DNA of 64,000 bases from Bedellia somnulentella (Eukaryota > Arthropoda > Insecta > Lepidoptera > Bedelliidae): the NCBI GenBank assembly GCA_963576735.1, contig OY755170.1, forward strand, positions 27,450,875 to 27,514,874, read 5' to 3'. This document shows positions 39,338 to 53,100 of this stretch, in pieces. The translations under genes and the position numbers were made by a program. Below the pieces are notes generated by a model. The model was not told where the DNA came from and searched no databases. It saw only the letters and a list, made by a program, of their open reading frames with translations. Position 1 is the stretch's first letter. Each line of letters starts with the position of its first letter.

Positions 39338-40317
39338 AGAAATCTCCGTAACTGTTTGAGGCATAAGTTATTTTTTTCGTTGGTTGAACTAGGACAAAGT
39401 TGTGGTTTTGGACCATTTAATTGTCAGAAATAATGAAAACCAATTTTTCGTTAACAAATTCTATACATATTATCAGAGATACAGCACACCAGAAGTATTT
39501 CTTTGGTGACACAGCGCATTAAACTGTATTGTGCCGTGCCGTAAATTTGCTTGATTTTTAAATTTTATTAATTCAGAGGAAAAGAAAAATATGTTTTTAG
39601 TATTTTTACTTAATTTTACTTACAGACTTATGGAGGTTTTTGAATCTGTATCTCTTTATATTACTTTATCTGTACTGTTTCAATAGTTGAAATATAGCTG
39701 GTAACAGACTAGAGGTTCCATGTATGGTAAATCTTTCCCTTTCTGCATTTTTCATGCCGTATGATGCTATGAAGGCAGAGAGGCTATCATCTGTGATGGT
39801 TGAGAGAACAGGAAAAGATAGAGCGAGAACAAAGCATAAAGAGCTGTGAAGTGTCGACTTAAGGGCGTCCCCGGAAAAATAGGTTGATATTGATTGTTTG
39901 GAAATTCTATAAAGTCTGATTTGATGATATTGATATGACATGAATAAAATATATGTTGGTGATTAGTTCATGGTGTTAACATTTGATGTTTAACATTTTA
40001 ATAATTTGTTGAAAAATATTATGAAAAAAATTGGACTGTTTTCATAAAAACCGTATAGGCTCCACTGGCATAACATACATGTGCACTCATTATGTGTCTA
40101 TATACGCGTAGCTTTAAGATCTGTAACTTTGATGTTTAACTTTTCATTTAAACATTATAGTTATTCAATAAAACTAAATAAACTACATTTATCCTGCGCG
40201 CGCGTTTTTTCCGTCCCTGTCACTCTCAGTAAATTTGACGTAAGAGTGAGTGCAATAGCTGCAAAATGCGGGGAGGCCCTTAAAATAGCACTAAGTTGAA
40301 GTTTTTATAGTGATAAA

Positions 40318-40442
40318 ATGGCAATGTTGCTGGAAACCTATCACCAACCATCCTTTATTATACAATCTTCTCCCCACTGAACTACCAAAACTGGCTGAAA
40401 ATTTCTTATTGGTATGAACTAGCCATGGCTAACCCGTTTTTG
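40318..40442 (+). repeat. SINE-A, diverged 3' half
   Basis: It contains GGAAACCTATCACCAACC, CTTCTCCCCACTGAACT and a degenerate GTGGCTGAGGAATTTC region. Confidence 0.5.
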
Positions 40443-40794
40443 GATTTGAGATTTTGAGATTACCTCTCAAAAACACAAATGGAATGAAAACAAATTCAAA
40501 CTAACATCACCCTACTATATCTCTTTGTTGTTCATTATATTATTAGAAGTAATGTATCAAATAATGATAATTTTGCTGTCGTTGTAACCGCATATCATAA
40601 AATTCCAAGTGTATCCGACCCGTGGTACAATAGTATACTAAGCCTAGTGTTATGAAATACGATAGTGGCGGAAATGATACTTCCTTACATCACTACTTAC
40701 AGTTCCCTAGCTTATAATCGCTACTAATTTATAGTTATTACTTCTTAAATAGTCAGTAATGCGTTAAACAGTTTTAATAAGGTTATATCGCATG

Positions 40795-40915
40795 CCTCCG
40801 GGCCGCCGACATTGCCGACCGGCGACACTACCCGGCGGCCTGTGTTGAAATAATTATGCCTAACCTCTGTATGAAAACTAGACATATGTCGGCGGCCCGG
40901 CGGGCTCAATGTGAA
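40795..40915. mobile_element. GC-rich MITE
   Basis: GGGCCGCCGACA at the left and TGTCGGCGGCCC at the right are inverted, with CCGGCGACACTACCCGGCGG inside. It stands out as a GC island in AT-rich DNA. Confidence 0.55.
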
Positions 40916-41414
40916 TTGCGCTTAAGAATTACAAAGATTCTGGGGGCGTAAGCAAGTCTCATTTCCAAAAAACTAAAAAGGTTGATTTGTTTGACTATGA
41001 TATGACTATATGATCTGACTATTAGAACGGAATCATCTTATTACTAGTTATTGTGAATTTGAAGTTACTGAAGAGTTATTAAGAATAAGTACCTAGCCTC
41101 TATGATGATCTCAATTTAGCAATAAGTATAAATGAAAATATATTGATTTACTGTTAAGTCATTTTGTTAATAAATACTGTTACTTTATGATTCTGTTTTC
41201 TATTCTCATTTACCCAGTATAATACATATAAGTAAATTCTGTTTTATATTGTCTACCATAGATCTTCGGCTAGCACTGCCCTGTACTAGCTGCAGATGAG
41301 GAGAAAGATACTTGTTTATACTTAAGCCCATTATTCCCATTAGGGTAGGCAAAGACTTCGATCGCCAGTGCTACCTCTTGTGCAAATGTAATAATCCGAA
41401 TTTTGTTTTAAGCA

Positions 41415-41662
41415 AGCCGTGTAGTGTCGGCTTAGAATAACACCTCCCATTTCTACCCTGGGTGATCGTAAGAGGCGACTAAGGGTATAGGGGCTTATTA
41501 AGTGATTTTTGGGCGATGTGGTTGGAGACCCGTCACCAAAAACATTTATTATTACCATCTTTTCCCCAATCAACTTACAAAAGTGGCTGAGGATTTTTTC
41601 ATTCCAAAGCTCTGGCTACCCTGTTAAGGGATTTATAGCCGTGAGTATATGTATGTATGTTT
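41415..41662 (+). repeat. SINE-A, near full-length copy
   Basis: GCCGTGTAGTGTCGGCTTAG to GCCGTGAGTATATGTATG, with a few substitutions. Confidence 0.78.
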
Positions 41663-41755
41663 CAAGCAAGCGTCAAGCAACAGTCAGGAATACATTTAAA
41701 TGGGGATAAGAAGAGATAAGTATGCCTATTATTGTTCTACATACACACATACATA

Positions 41756-41908
41756 TTGCTGTGTAGTGTCGGCTTAGAATAGCACTACCCGGTGGTCTTC
41801 CGGTGGGTGTACGTAAGAGGCGACTAACGGTATTGGGGCTTTTAAGGGATTTTTGGGCGATGCGGTTGGAGACCCATCACCACTATTCTAAGCCGACACT
41901 ACACAGCA
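41756..41908 (+). repeat. SINE-A 5' half ending in its own inverted 5' end
   Basis: The copy runs from GCTGTGTAGTGTCGG to GACCCATCACCA and then switches into ATTCTAAGCCGACACTACAC, the complement of its own first bases. The result is a terminal palindrome. Confidence 0.75.
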
Positions 41909-42304
41909 CTATTATTGTTCTCTATGCGGAATATATCTAATGTGGATTTTTGATAAAGCATGTCCAATTATTCACCCTGAACTGGATAGATATGTGAAAT
42001 ACACATTTTGTTCCTTTTCACATCTCCACTGCCTATGGTACAGTCGATTATAGAAAAACATATCATGGCCAAGATAATAATAACTATTCTTCTACCTACT
42101 ATTTTCTAAGAATAAATAATTCTGTATATAAATATAAATTGAATTTCTAAGAATGGAACATTCTGTATGATAAATAATAGATCACTATATAGCATAAAGC
42201 AGAGTCGCTTTCTCTGTTCCTATGTATGCTTAAATCTTTAAACCTATAAAACGGATTTTGATTCGTCTTTTTTCCGATAGGTAGAATGATTAAAGTGGAT
42301 AATA

Positions 42305-42551
42305 ACATACATACTCACAGCTATAAGTCCCAAGAGGGGTAGCCAGAGCTAAGGTATTAGAAAATTAGAAATTCCTCAGCCACTTTTGGAAAATTTAGTG
42401 AGGAAAAGGTGGTTAAATAAAGGTTGCTGGTGATGAGTTTTCAACCGCATCACCCAAAAATCCCTTAAAAGCCCCAATACCGTTAGTCGCCTCTTACGTT
42501 TACCCACCGGAAGAAATGGGTAGTGCTATTCTAAGCCGACACTACACAGCA
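42305..42551 (-). repeat. SINE-A, full-length copy
   Basis: All landmarks are present from the CATA tail to GCCGACACTACACAGC. Confidence 0.78.
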
Positions 42552-43443
42552 GATGCACAGCATGTATAATAAATATAATTAAATGGCGAAAAAAAAAATA
42601 TATAGGTTTCTAATGTGATGTCGTAAATAATGGTTTTTTTTTACCCTACGAAATTTATCAAAATTGTACGCATTGAAAAGATGAACATAAATCTCCGCGA
42701 CGATGGTATATGTTTATCTCTTAGGAATATCCCACATATAACGTTACGTATCGTAAGTTTTATTCCCTTATTTCCTAGAGTACAACCGAAGAACAAGAGA
42801 CTCAAAAATAAAAGAAAAAAGTAACATAACACCAGTTTATTAAACTTTTTAGTATTATAAATAATGGAATAAGAAAGTGTTCTTTGTGATAGTTGTTAGC
42901 AAAGATTTTAATTGCTAGTTAATAATAAGATTAACCTCAGAAACAAAGTGTAGGGTACAAAATCATTAACATCATAACAGGAGGGACAGTAACAGTAAAA
43001 CATACTCGTATCATATCTTAATATTCCCAGACAGCAGATTCTAGCGCCTGGAGGTTCGCTCTTCATATCGACAACGATAGTTTCATACGTGTCTCTTCTA
43101 ACCCCTATTAACGTCTATTTCTGTCTCGCTCGCACAAAAATATGATTCGTAGTTTGGCAAGTGAGTATACATGATGACCCCGTAGTTGTCGTTTAGTAAG
43201 TGTTATAATTATTATTATTCTATACTTGTGTATAAGCTTCGTATGATCTTCGAAGCTGCGAGTGCGAGACGTACATATTTTGCAGGTAGGTAGAAAAGGT
43301 GTATACAAAACAATCGTTATCGGTTTGAAGAGTAGACCTTCTTAGATTTTTGTGTTAGCAACTGCACGTAACTTAAAATGAATATTACATTTTAGCTATT
43401 ATTTGTTTTTCTAAATTGTTAGAACCGAATGTCTATATCCTTT

Positions 43444-43540
43444 TACATACATACATACATATACTCACGGCTTTAAATCCTTAGAAGGGGTAGCCAGAGC
43501 TAAGGAATTAGAAATTCCTCAGCCACTTTTGGAAAATTCT
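43444..43540 (-). repeat. SINE-A, 3' fragment
   Basis: From the CATA tail to GCCACTTTTGGAAAATTC, then it stops. This is consistent with a 5'-truncated insertion. Confidence 0.7.
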
Positions 43541-44112
43541 ATATCCTTTTCTAAAGTATAATACACATTAATTGGGGCTCTGCTGAAACTCTGCGATATG
43601 AAGAGTGAGTGAGTTAACATCAACATTCAAGGCCTACATGAGTAGAAAGTTTACTAAGCTAAAATTTTGTCTGCTTGGATGTAAGAATCGGCATAACTGC
43701 CTGTCTTTTGAATTATTCCAGAATTATATCCCAATAATCTCAATCTAAATTCCAACGTACAATAACATTAAGTGTATACTGTGTGTTACAAGAAACTAAC
43801 AAGGTTTAAACGGTGACAATATTGAAACTTGATAAAACATTATATCTTAAAAACAATTCTTAATGTACGTTTCAAGTCCTTTTACCTATGCTGAATAAAG
43901 AACGTTTCGTGTGTCTTACCGAAGCAATACGATACAAAAAAGTTACGCTCAAATGGACTTGTATTTGAACTCCAGAGCCGTGTTAACGTACTGAGCGGGC
44001 GGAACGGGCAAAAAAAAAGTTGTGTTTGGATTACAATTTGTGAAGTACATGTGCTAATTAAAAATTGTAATAAATCTAAGCTTTGATATATTAGTTTCCA
44101 ATTATTACAAAA

Positions 44113-47100
44113 ATGACTGATGAAGCACCTGAAGTCTCAGCAAGTACATCAAGCGATGTAGTCTCACTCACAACGGTAAAGTATTATACAGTAGAAAGCA
44201 CATGGCATTCTGGAATTCTGTATATGAATTTTATCATAGACTTTACTGAATTAATGTTTAGCAATTATGCATATGCCCTTGTATAAACCTATACCAGAAC
44301 TCTTATTTAATTGACTAATTCAGCAATTGGTACTTTTAGTTTTGTAATAATATCCATACCTTTTTCTGTAGACTCTTCTATACTGCCTTACTAGCGTTGT
44401 AAATTTTAGATTCAAGCCTTAGCTTTAAAGGCTCGAGGCCTTAAGGCTTCAACTTTTACAGCTCAGAGCCTTAAAGGCTTGCGACTTGACAGCTCTAAGC
44501 GGTAAAAGGCTTGATTGATTAATGATAATATGGTGTAGTTAATTAGCATGACAAACAATTAGTACTAGTTCAAAGAATCTATACAAAACTTCTCGATCAG
44601 GAGTCCCCGCCAACTCTAACATGATGTGATGATGATGTGTATAGAACCAAAAGCGTAAATACATTGTATTTATATAGGAACTTGTAAACCATGTATAATT
44701 CTTACAAATAAGAAGACTTTTCTTTTCTCATACTATTTATACAAGAGTTTTACCATTTTGTAAAGTTATAGTATTGTTTTGCAATTAACCGCTTCATATT
44801 CATTTCACTACCTGATTTTTGCTATCAATGATGTCATGGGAAGAAATGGGGTAGTGCTATTCTAATCCGACACTACACAGCATTTATTGTATAATTTAAC
44901 CTTAAATTAGCGTTTCGACTTTAATTAATAATTTCAAAGTATTTTTGAATGAAGTGATATTTAATGCGTAGTGTTATTTGATTCTTAGATATTTATAAAA
45001 ATAGGTAACAATCACATTTGGTTTTTGAACAAATAAACTTTCACAAAGATTCTAGCCCTTTTTTGAAAAACCCTTCTAAATAACATCATTGTCAAATCCA
45101 AGATATTTGTACAAAGAATGTTTAGATAATACTATAGTACTTCCCAATTGCAGCCCATTTGTTTCCCAACCAAGAATCTCAAACCCTGAATAGGGTGATT
45201 AGACTGGCCTTGTGCATGTTGTCAGGCTAACAACAAATTCCATGATAGTAGCTGGGACATTTGTCCCTCTAGCTCAACATGTGCTTAAAAGCACAAAATC
45301 ATCATAATTTTCTGATGCTCCTGCCTGCAATATCCTACAACACTTCAGAAAACAAGCTACTACTAATAAATAATTTATAACCATACATTGAGGCACAATT
45401 TTAAATTCTTTATATATCCCTGCCTTCCTTCAGTGATAGTATATGCCATCACTCCCCTCTTTTATATTAGTCAAGCTAGTGTAGAGTTTGAAAAAAACCT
45501 GTGTTAGTCATTGTTGCCACCTGCTAGTTTACGATATGCTAAATATTTTGTAATGTGTATTCAGCCAATTTTTTTGATATTCGAATAGTATATGTTATTC
45601 GGCCGAATCATGAAAAAAAGCATGTCATATTACCAAATACCAGTAGTTTAATTTGTAAAATTACTGAGTGATCAATTGTTATGTTATAATGTATAATGTG
45701 GTAAAAAACGATTACATTTTTCATCGTAAATGATACCAGCTTCAGAATATAACCACTCACTATACACGCCTGGGAGTACCCAGGAGAAGAAAGATCAGCT
45801 TTAGCGAATTTCGAGAGGTTTGGGTATTGCTTTTCGTTTGCTGACCACCTTCAGCCTCTAGCCCCCAGCGTGTATTAGTCGCAATTGAAACAAACACCCG
45901 CCCGCGCAGGCCCCATAGGTTGCGACTTGTCAAAAATCAGATGTGTGTTGTTAGAGGTTCCCATGAATATATATTTTTGTATATCACTTTAGCCATTATT
46001 TTCCATTGGGGTATGCCGAGACTATCGATCGCCACTTTCTAAGTTTCTGGAAAACCTCTCCAGCATTCTTGAGACTTTGGACGCCCATTATGATATTTTA
46101 TTGTTTGATCAGATTATTAAGTGAATAATGAAAACCTTTTCTTTCAGGCTGGGTACAAAATAGTGGGCGATCTTATTGGCACCTCCAGTGCCTGGAATTT
46201 TGGATCATCGTATGAAACATACAGTGAATTCATCACCATCAAGAATCTAATAAGCCAACAGGTTTTGTGTTTGTCTAACAAAATATTATCTAAAGAATCA
46301 GAAAATTTAAGACTGAAAAGGTACTTCAATTGTATGTTTTAAGATATTTTTTATTTAGTCTTATGGTTTTCAACAATAAAAAATATATTCATACCTGTTT
46401 TTCAGTTGCGATGATGAAGGGAATGTATCCAAAGTGATAGAAGAGAGTGACACAATGCTGGATCGAGTAAACACACACATTGACCAAGTGTTGGGGCCGG
46501 TGCAGCCGGCCGGATCCTCTGCAGAGCAGGTTGTGGTTGCACCTGTCGTCACCAAAGTACAGGTAAAAATATTGTTTGCCTGCTTTTGTGATGTGTTCCT
46601 TTTCAGAAAAAGTAAATGTTTCTCGCTTAACTCAATTACTGTAATGTTTGTGAAATATTCCTTAATATGAATTCAATTGTCAGTTTTTTTACATTCCTTG
46701 TAGTAGGTTTGATACCAGATTATAAGCAACACACTGCTATCATTTCAATTGTGGACTGCTAATGTTATGTAAGTGTGAATCTAAAATTTTGAATTAAAGG
46801 AAAATTCATATTCAAAAATATTTTCTTGTGTTAGTAAGGGTAAAAATACAACAGGCCAGATTGAAACCAACCTAGGCAGGGATTTACTACTTATTCTGAA
46901 CTGGAGTTCCTTTTGTGGAGGAAGAGTTGGTTCTAGTACGTTTGTTAATTGTTATTTTATTTCAATGTGTTGTTTTTTCACAGATGGGATCAACGATATT
47001 CTTCGGAGCTAAGAATATTCCGCGGCCGCAGCTGAAGTTCAAGGATACTATAGATAACTCGGACAATGTTTGGATGCCAATTATAAAGGACAAACCCAAT

Positions 47101-50100
47101 AACATCAGACCATTGGCGCTAATTCCGATCTACAATGATGACAAGGAACTGATAGGGTGAGTGATATTACTTTGTGGATGCTTACTGTTTTAATTAATCG
47201 TTATCCGTGAGATACAGCAACACCTCTGTGCAAAAGTCATGGAAAATTTAATGAAAAGAGTAATGGCCTGTCATCAGAGCCGTGGAAGTCATTAGCCAGA
47301 TATTTTATGCCATACTTAATGCATTACAATAAAAATATTGTGATATTTTACTCTGTAATAAAATGCTTGTTTTTATTTTAAAACAAAAAAGTGCACTCTT
47401 ACTGAGACACCCTTTATTTGTATTGAAATAGGCACAGACATCCTTGCCATGGTCACTAATTGCAAACCTCTCGCGCTTCATTTATATAAATCTTCACACT
47501 GTAGACGCGTTTATTTAATTTAATTGCGACCACCATAGTCGTCGAGATTACAAAGATATTAGTAATAAACGCATTGCCAAGAACTGTTTGCTTGATAATT
47601 TTATAAAGATGATGATTATCATTCATCATCTTTACCATCTTAACTTTCAAAAGCGTCTGAAGAATTTTACTCATCCCGCTGAGAGTATTCAATTATGTGA
47701 TAAATATGATATTGTGTGTCTAGTCTTTCTACAAACCAAGTTTAGATGTATAACATGTCCTTTAACATTAATATAGTTATGAGCACCCCTACGAAATGGA
47801 ACTGGAGCAATACCAGCCCCCGCCAGAGCTGATAGAGATATGTGCCAACCCTCCCTTCCCCAAGCCAGTGGAAGAGACTCCGCTGACCTTGGTGGACACT
47901 CCGGAGAAACTGGCAGAGCTGGTGGAGCATCTGCGAGGAGTTCAGTTCATGGGTGTTGATCTGGAGCATCACTCGTATAGGACATATCAAGGTGAGTAAA
48001 AGATGATGTAAGATGAGGAGGGTTTAGATGTGGGTGTTAAGACTTAATGACCAAATGGCATGCTTGATTGCTTAGGAAAGAAAGGAATTAACCTTATTGA
48101 CCATGTATGAAAGCTCTTTCAAGTAATGTGCATTGACATATTTTTAGAAATCTTTGAAAAATCTAAAATAGTAATGATGTTGTATTTAGATGCATTAACA
48201 CAATAAAAGTTGATGAAGTTATAGTTAGTGCCTATTCACGTCCCGATAGCCGCGCCAGATATCCAGTAGCGAATTGTATATCCTTGCCTGAAATATAACA
48301 TCAATTGTGAAAACTAAGGAACATAGCCAAGCACTAACAAGTATTATTATTATATTATTTATTTTATTATTTATTTTATTTTATTTGGAAGATTTACAGC
48401 GTATACATTAACTAAACAATAAAGTAAACAGTGCAATGCCAATTAAAAATCTCCAATTAAAAATTGTTTGCAGGGTTCACATGTTTGATCCAGATCAGCA
48501 CCGACGAGGGCGGCGACTTCATCATAGACGCTCTGGAGTTGCGCGAACACATACACACGCTCAATGTCGTCTTCACCGATCCTAGGAAAATAAAGGTAGA
48601 CCTTCATGCTAATATGTTAGCGACCTTATCATCAATTTTGGCAATAAAAACCACTGATGAATCTTTGTTCCAAATTCCCTAAAAGAAGTTTTAGATGTCT
48701 GACACAAATCAGTATATATGTGGGCGTAAGTAAATAATCAAAGAAGAAAGTTGATTTGATAGTTCACATGTAGGTTTTATTTACTAGGACACATGGGTCG
48801 ATGGTATAATATAAAGAGAGGATAGATGCTTTCCTAGTCAAACGAATAGGCGAGCTCACTATCACTAGTTCGTTCGTGGAACATGACACTTTCGTTTACG
48901 CATTTGCGTTCATATAATTATCCTATTAATATTATAAATGTGAAAGTTTAGATGTTTGCATGTTTTTGTGTTTGAGGTAAAAAGGCTTCTCAATTACATT
49001 TTTGCGAAATGCTAGATAATGACCCAAATTTTTATCCCGGAAAAATTCGACGAAAATAAATATTCACGCCTGATTGAACTCAGAGTACCGGAAAAACGCC
49101 TAAAGTTTGGCATAAGCAAATTTACAGTACGAAGTCTGTCGAGTCAGCTAGTTATCCGTAATTAAATGAATAAACGTTTGATTGTCAGATATTCCACGGC
49201 GCATCCATGGACGTGTTATGGCTACAGCGCGACTTCGGAGTGTACGTAGTGGGAATGTTCGACACGCACCAAGCAGTCAAGATGTTGGGACACAGCGAAC
49301 TGTCGCTGAAGAGTCTGCTGCAGAGGTATTGCAGCATCTATGTGGATAAGAAGTGAGTATTGCTTATCTTTCTTTCTATTATATAATGTGAATCGAGAGG
49401 AATTAAGAGTGATGAAACAATAATGTTAAAATACTTTCTTTTGGATTGTATTGAACCCAAATCTGTATTGAAAATTATTGGCATAAAACTACTGTCATAT
49501 TCAAAAATGATAAAAATCCAAATTATTATGCATTGTATTAGACCAGAATATGTATCGCAATTCATAGGCATTAAACTATTATTTTTTTTATAAAATAATA
49601 GTTAATTACACAATCATAATATTAAAGCCTCAAACAGCTATTAATAAATCACTTCAGACTAAGAATTCCAGGTTATTTTCCAAGAACATGGGACTAATCT
49701 GAATTGAAACATTAGACTATGCCAATGTAAATAATCGTTGGAGACAAGTGTCTCATAAAAGTATTTTAGGCTAAAAGTCAAGGAAGTACAAACAGCAAAT
49801 TCAAATGCAATGACACTAATGCCAGACCAAATTGCCTTAAGCAATAAAAAAAAGTGAAGAATAATATTTGATAACTATTTATCACTCCAGATACCAACTA
49901 GCCGACTGGCGCCTCCGGCCCCTGCCCCAGGAGCTGATCCAGTACGCGCGCGTCGACACCCACTACCTGGTGTACGCGTACCGGCGGCTGCTGCACGACC
50001 TCAACACCCTCGGCCCGGCGCAGCTGCGCGCCGTCTTCGATAACAGCCGCCTGCTGTGTCTCACAGTGAGTTGATACCTTAGGAGCGAGTGACCAGTAAC

Positions 50101-53100
50101 TGCTCTGTATTACAGTGAGTTGTGTAACTTATCTAGGAGCGAGTGACCAATAACTGCTCTGTCTTAGAGTGAGTTGTGTAACTTATCTAGGAGCGAGTGT
50201 GACCAATAACTGCTCTGTCTTAGAGTGAGTTGTATGATATAGTTAAGAGTGATTGTCCAATAAATTCTCTGCATTAGAGTGAGTCAAATGACTTAGTTAG
50301 TAGCCCCCCCCCAAAGAACTGATCCAGTACGCCAGTTAACTTTAAATGCAGTCATTGCGCGAGCTGGCTTCCATTGCATTAAAGCTCGATGAGGAAGCTG
50401 TCAAGATTATATAAGATGTTAAAAATGACATGCTAATGCAATCATTTGCGACAACATACGTTCATTCTGCCATTTCTTTCTGTTTTCATTTATTTTATGA
50501 CTTTTTTACCCTCCGCCAGACATACAGCAAAGAGCCGCTTACAGACGAAAGCCACATGCCGTTGTACCGTCGCTCCAACAAGGCGTTCTCGTGGCGCCAG
50601 CTGGCCGCACTAAAACTGCTTTACAAGTATCGAGACACCAGCGCCAGAGAACTGGACGAGAGCCCGGGGTAAGACGTCTATTTTAATATAATATATAATA
50701 TAACAAACCACTTGTTTTCAGGCAATAAGGCCCATATAATATTAGTAAAACTTAGCCTATGTTAGTAGTTAACAATATAGTAGGCAGAGGCTTTGGTTTC
50801 TGATGCGCAGCTCTGAAGCGCCGGAACACTATTCCCTCACAACTTAATAACATCGCAATGTAGAAAACCACTATAGGCGTGATCCACCAGAACTACGTCA
50901 GAAAAATGATCTTTCATTCATAAACTTACAGCTGGGTACCCAAATAGAGTAGCCAATCTTCAGAATTACAGATAATTCAGCCACTTTTGCAAGTTAAGTA
51001 GGGAATCGATTGTAATAAAGCGATTATTAGTGATGGGTCTACAACTGCATCGCCCAACAATTACTTAAAAAGCCCCAATACCCTAAGTCGGCTCTTACTG
51101 CACCTGCAGGAAAATATAGGTTAGTGATATTCTAAGCTAACACTACATAGCTAAAATGTGTTTTATTAGTAGCCAATACCATTACATAAAACATTTTTCT
51201 TGCACGGCTCTGGTGCATTTAACCCCTTATTCATGACAAAAAATCACTATAATGATTGGTCACCCTCATCCATAGACTTCCTGTGACCTTGTCGGCCCAC
51301 CTAGTGGGTTGCTCGAATCCAGTTTTGCGTGCAATATTATTTGCCCATTGGCCTTTTCAACTCCGTGGGTTGCTCGAATCCAGTTTTGCGTGCAATATTA
51401 TTTGCCCATTGGCCTTTTCAACTCCGTGGGTTGCTCGAATCCAGTTTTGCGTGCAATATTATTTGCCCATTGGCCTTTTCAACTCCGTGGGTTGCTCGAA
51501 TCCAGTTTTGCGTGCAATATTATTTGCCCATTGGCCTTTTCAACTCCGTGGGTTGCTCGAATCCAGTTTTGCGTGCAATATTATTTGCCCATTGGCCTTT
51601 TCAACTCCGTGGGCTGTAAACAACCTCGCTATTTCCAGCTATTTTTAAGGGATTGACAGTTTTTTTTTATGAAAACTACAAGTTTGTTGAATAATAAGTA
51701 ATGATAAGGCTTCCTTTCTTTCTTTCTAAATTACTTACTTACCTTGTGACGTGAGAGTTTTTCACCCTTGTCATTATTTAGATAGAAGTAATTTTTAAGG
51801 TAAGAAATTCAATATCATTGATACTTGTATTCAATTTTTTTGCATTCTTACTGCAACATTTAAGAAAACCAAGTGTGTAAAAGTAGATAGAGCCAGTACG
51901 GTTATTTTTTAACCATTGAACAGAATAATCGAGGATTAACAATATGGCATTAGATTACATAGTATGTAAATAATGTACTAAATATAATATCAAGCATAAG
52001 CGATGTCTTATAATTGCTTAAAATAATTTGCTCAAACATCTTGTATTAACCATTTTATTTGGCGTTGCTGGTGTAAAATAGCATTGCTAATATTTTATCC
52101 AAAGCCATTTTACGTAGAAAGATTCTGGAGAAACTGTCAGTTATCATTTCTATAAAATATCAGTTTTGGACAAGATTCTCAATTTATTATAATAGTATTA
52201 TCAACACTTGACATGTTGCAATGCGAATAGAACTTGTGATATCTCGTTTAAGATTTTTTGTTAATAAAGATCTTAGCCCTGATGAAGCTATATATGAAGA
52301 GTGTTGGCGAATCTAAACAATTGAAGTGTATTTTTTTTTCTTATATGGTCATCATCATCATATACTCACGGCTATAAATCCCTAGAAGGGGTAGCCAGAG
52401 CTAGAGAATTGGAAATTCCTCAGCCACTTTTGGAACTTGCGTGGGGAAAAGATAGTGAAATAAAGGTTGTTGGTGATGGGTCTCCAACCGCATCGCCCAA
52501 AAATCCCTTAAAAGCCCCAATACCGTTAGTCGCCTCTTACGTACACCCACCGGAAGAAATGGGGTAGTGTTATTCTATTCCGACACTACACAGCAATTCT
52601 TATATGGTCTTTCCATTTATTAGAGAATATGAAGTAATTATGTATGAATAGTTGCAGCACATTACTAACCAAAGCAGAGGCTAGCAAATGAGGTTTGCCA
52701 GGCTACGTTGACATATTGAATCGCTCAGTCTACCCTTGCACGATGTGTTCATCATCATCATACGCCTTTCATACCTGCAATTAAGTTACTAGTAGTTGGC
52801 ATGGTAATAATTGTAAAACTTATAATTTGCGATTGCTTGTAATCATCAATTGATATAATTTTATAATATATTTATTTACGTCGTAACAGCATTAGTTATA
52901 CAAATTATTTTGAACATGTTATGGTAATTTGTGACTTATATTTCAAATAAAAAAAGGAAAGAAAAATTTCGACACAGGCGGGAATCGAACCCGCGACCTC
53001 AGATATACGCCCCCGGTATACGTAAAAGAAATAAAGGATAGAAGAATTTCGCGCTGGCAGCCATTGACACGACGGTAGCTCAATTGGCAGAGCGACGGGG

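Larger units (their letters stand above)
39338..44112. other. Intergenic region between hig and Rrp6
   Basis: The first 620 bases are the probable hig 3' UTR, with AATAAA at 39953-39958. Beyond that are SINE-A copies, a GC-rich MITE and a LINE scrap at 41318-41368. Small open frames (for example at 39666-39941 minus and 42630-42832 on both strands) have no motif or splice support. The last 150 bases before 44113 should contain the Rrp6 start site, but no TATA box is evident. Confidence 0.45.

Noticed and set aside
39666..39941. 91-codon minus-strand ORF downstream of hig
   Set aside because: It lies in the probable hig 3' UTR on the opposite strand, with no signal peptide, motif or promoter. 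It is likely chance.
42630..42832. Open frames on both strands over the same 200 bases
   Set aside because: They are mutually antisense, of low complexity and without splice signals. Neither has a recognisable domain.
50060..51620. CRISPR-like arrays
   Set aside because: The repeats are direct, contiguous and without unique spacers, in a eukaryotic intron.
51256..51656. Three overlapping open frames of 96-130 codons with repeated Cys-rich peptides
   Set aside because: They come from the 61-bp tandem array, whose unit lacks stops in any forward frame. The peptide in one frame is the same as in the others, shifted by one unit.
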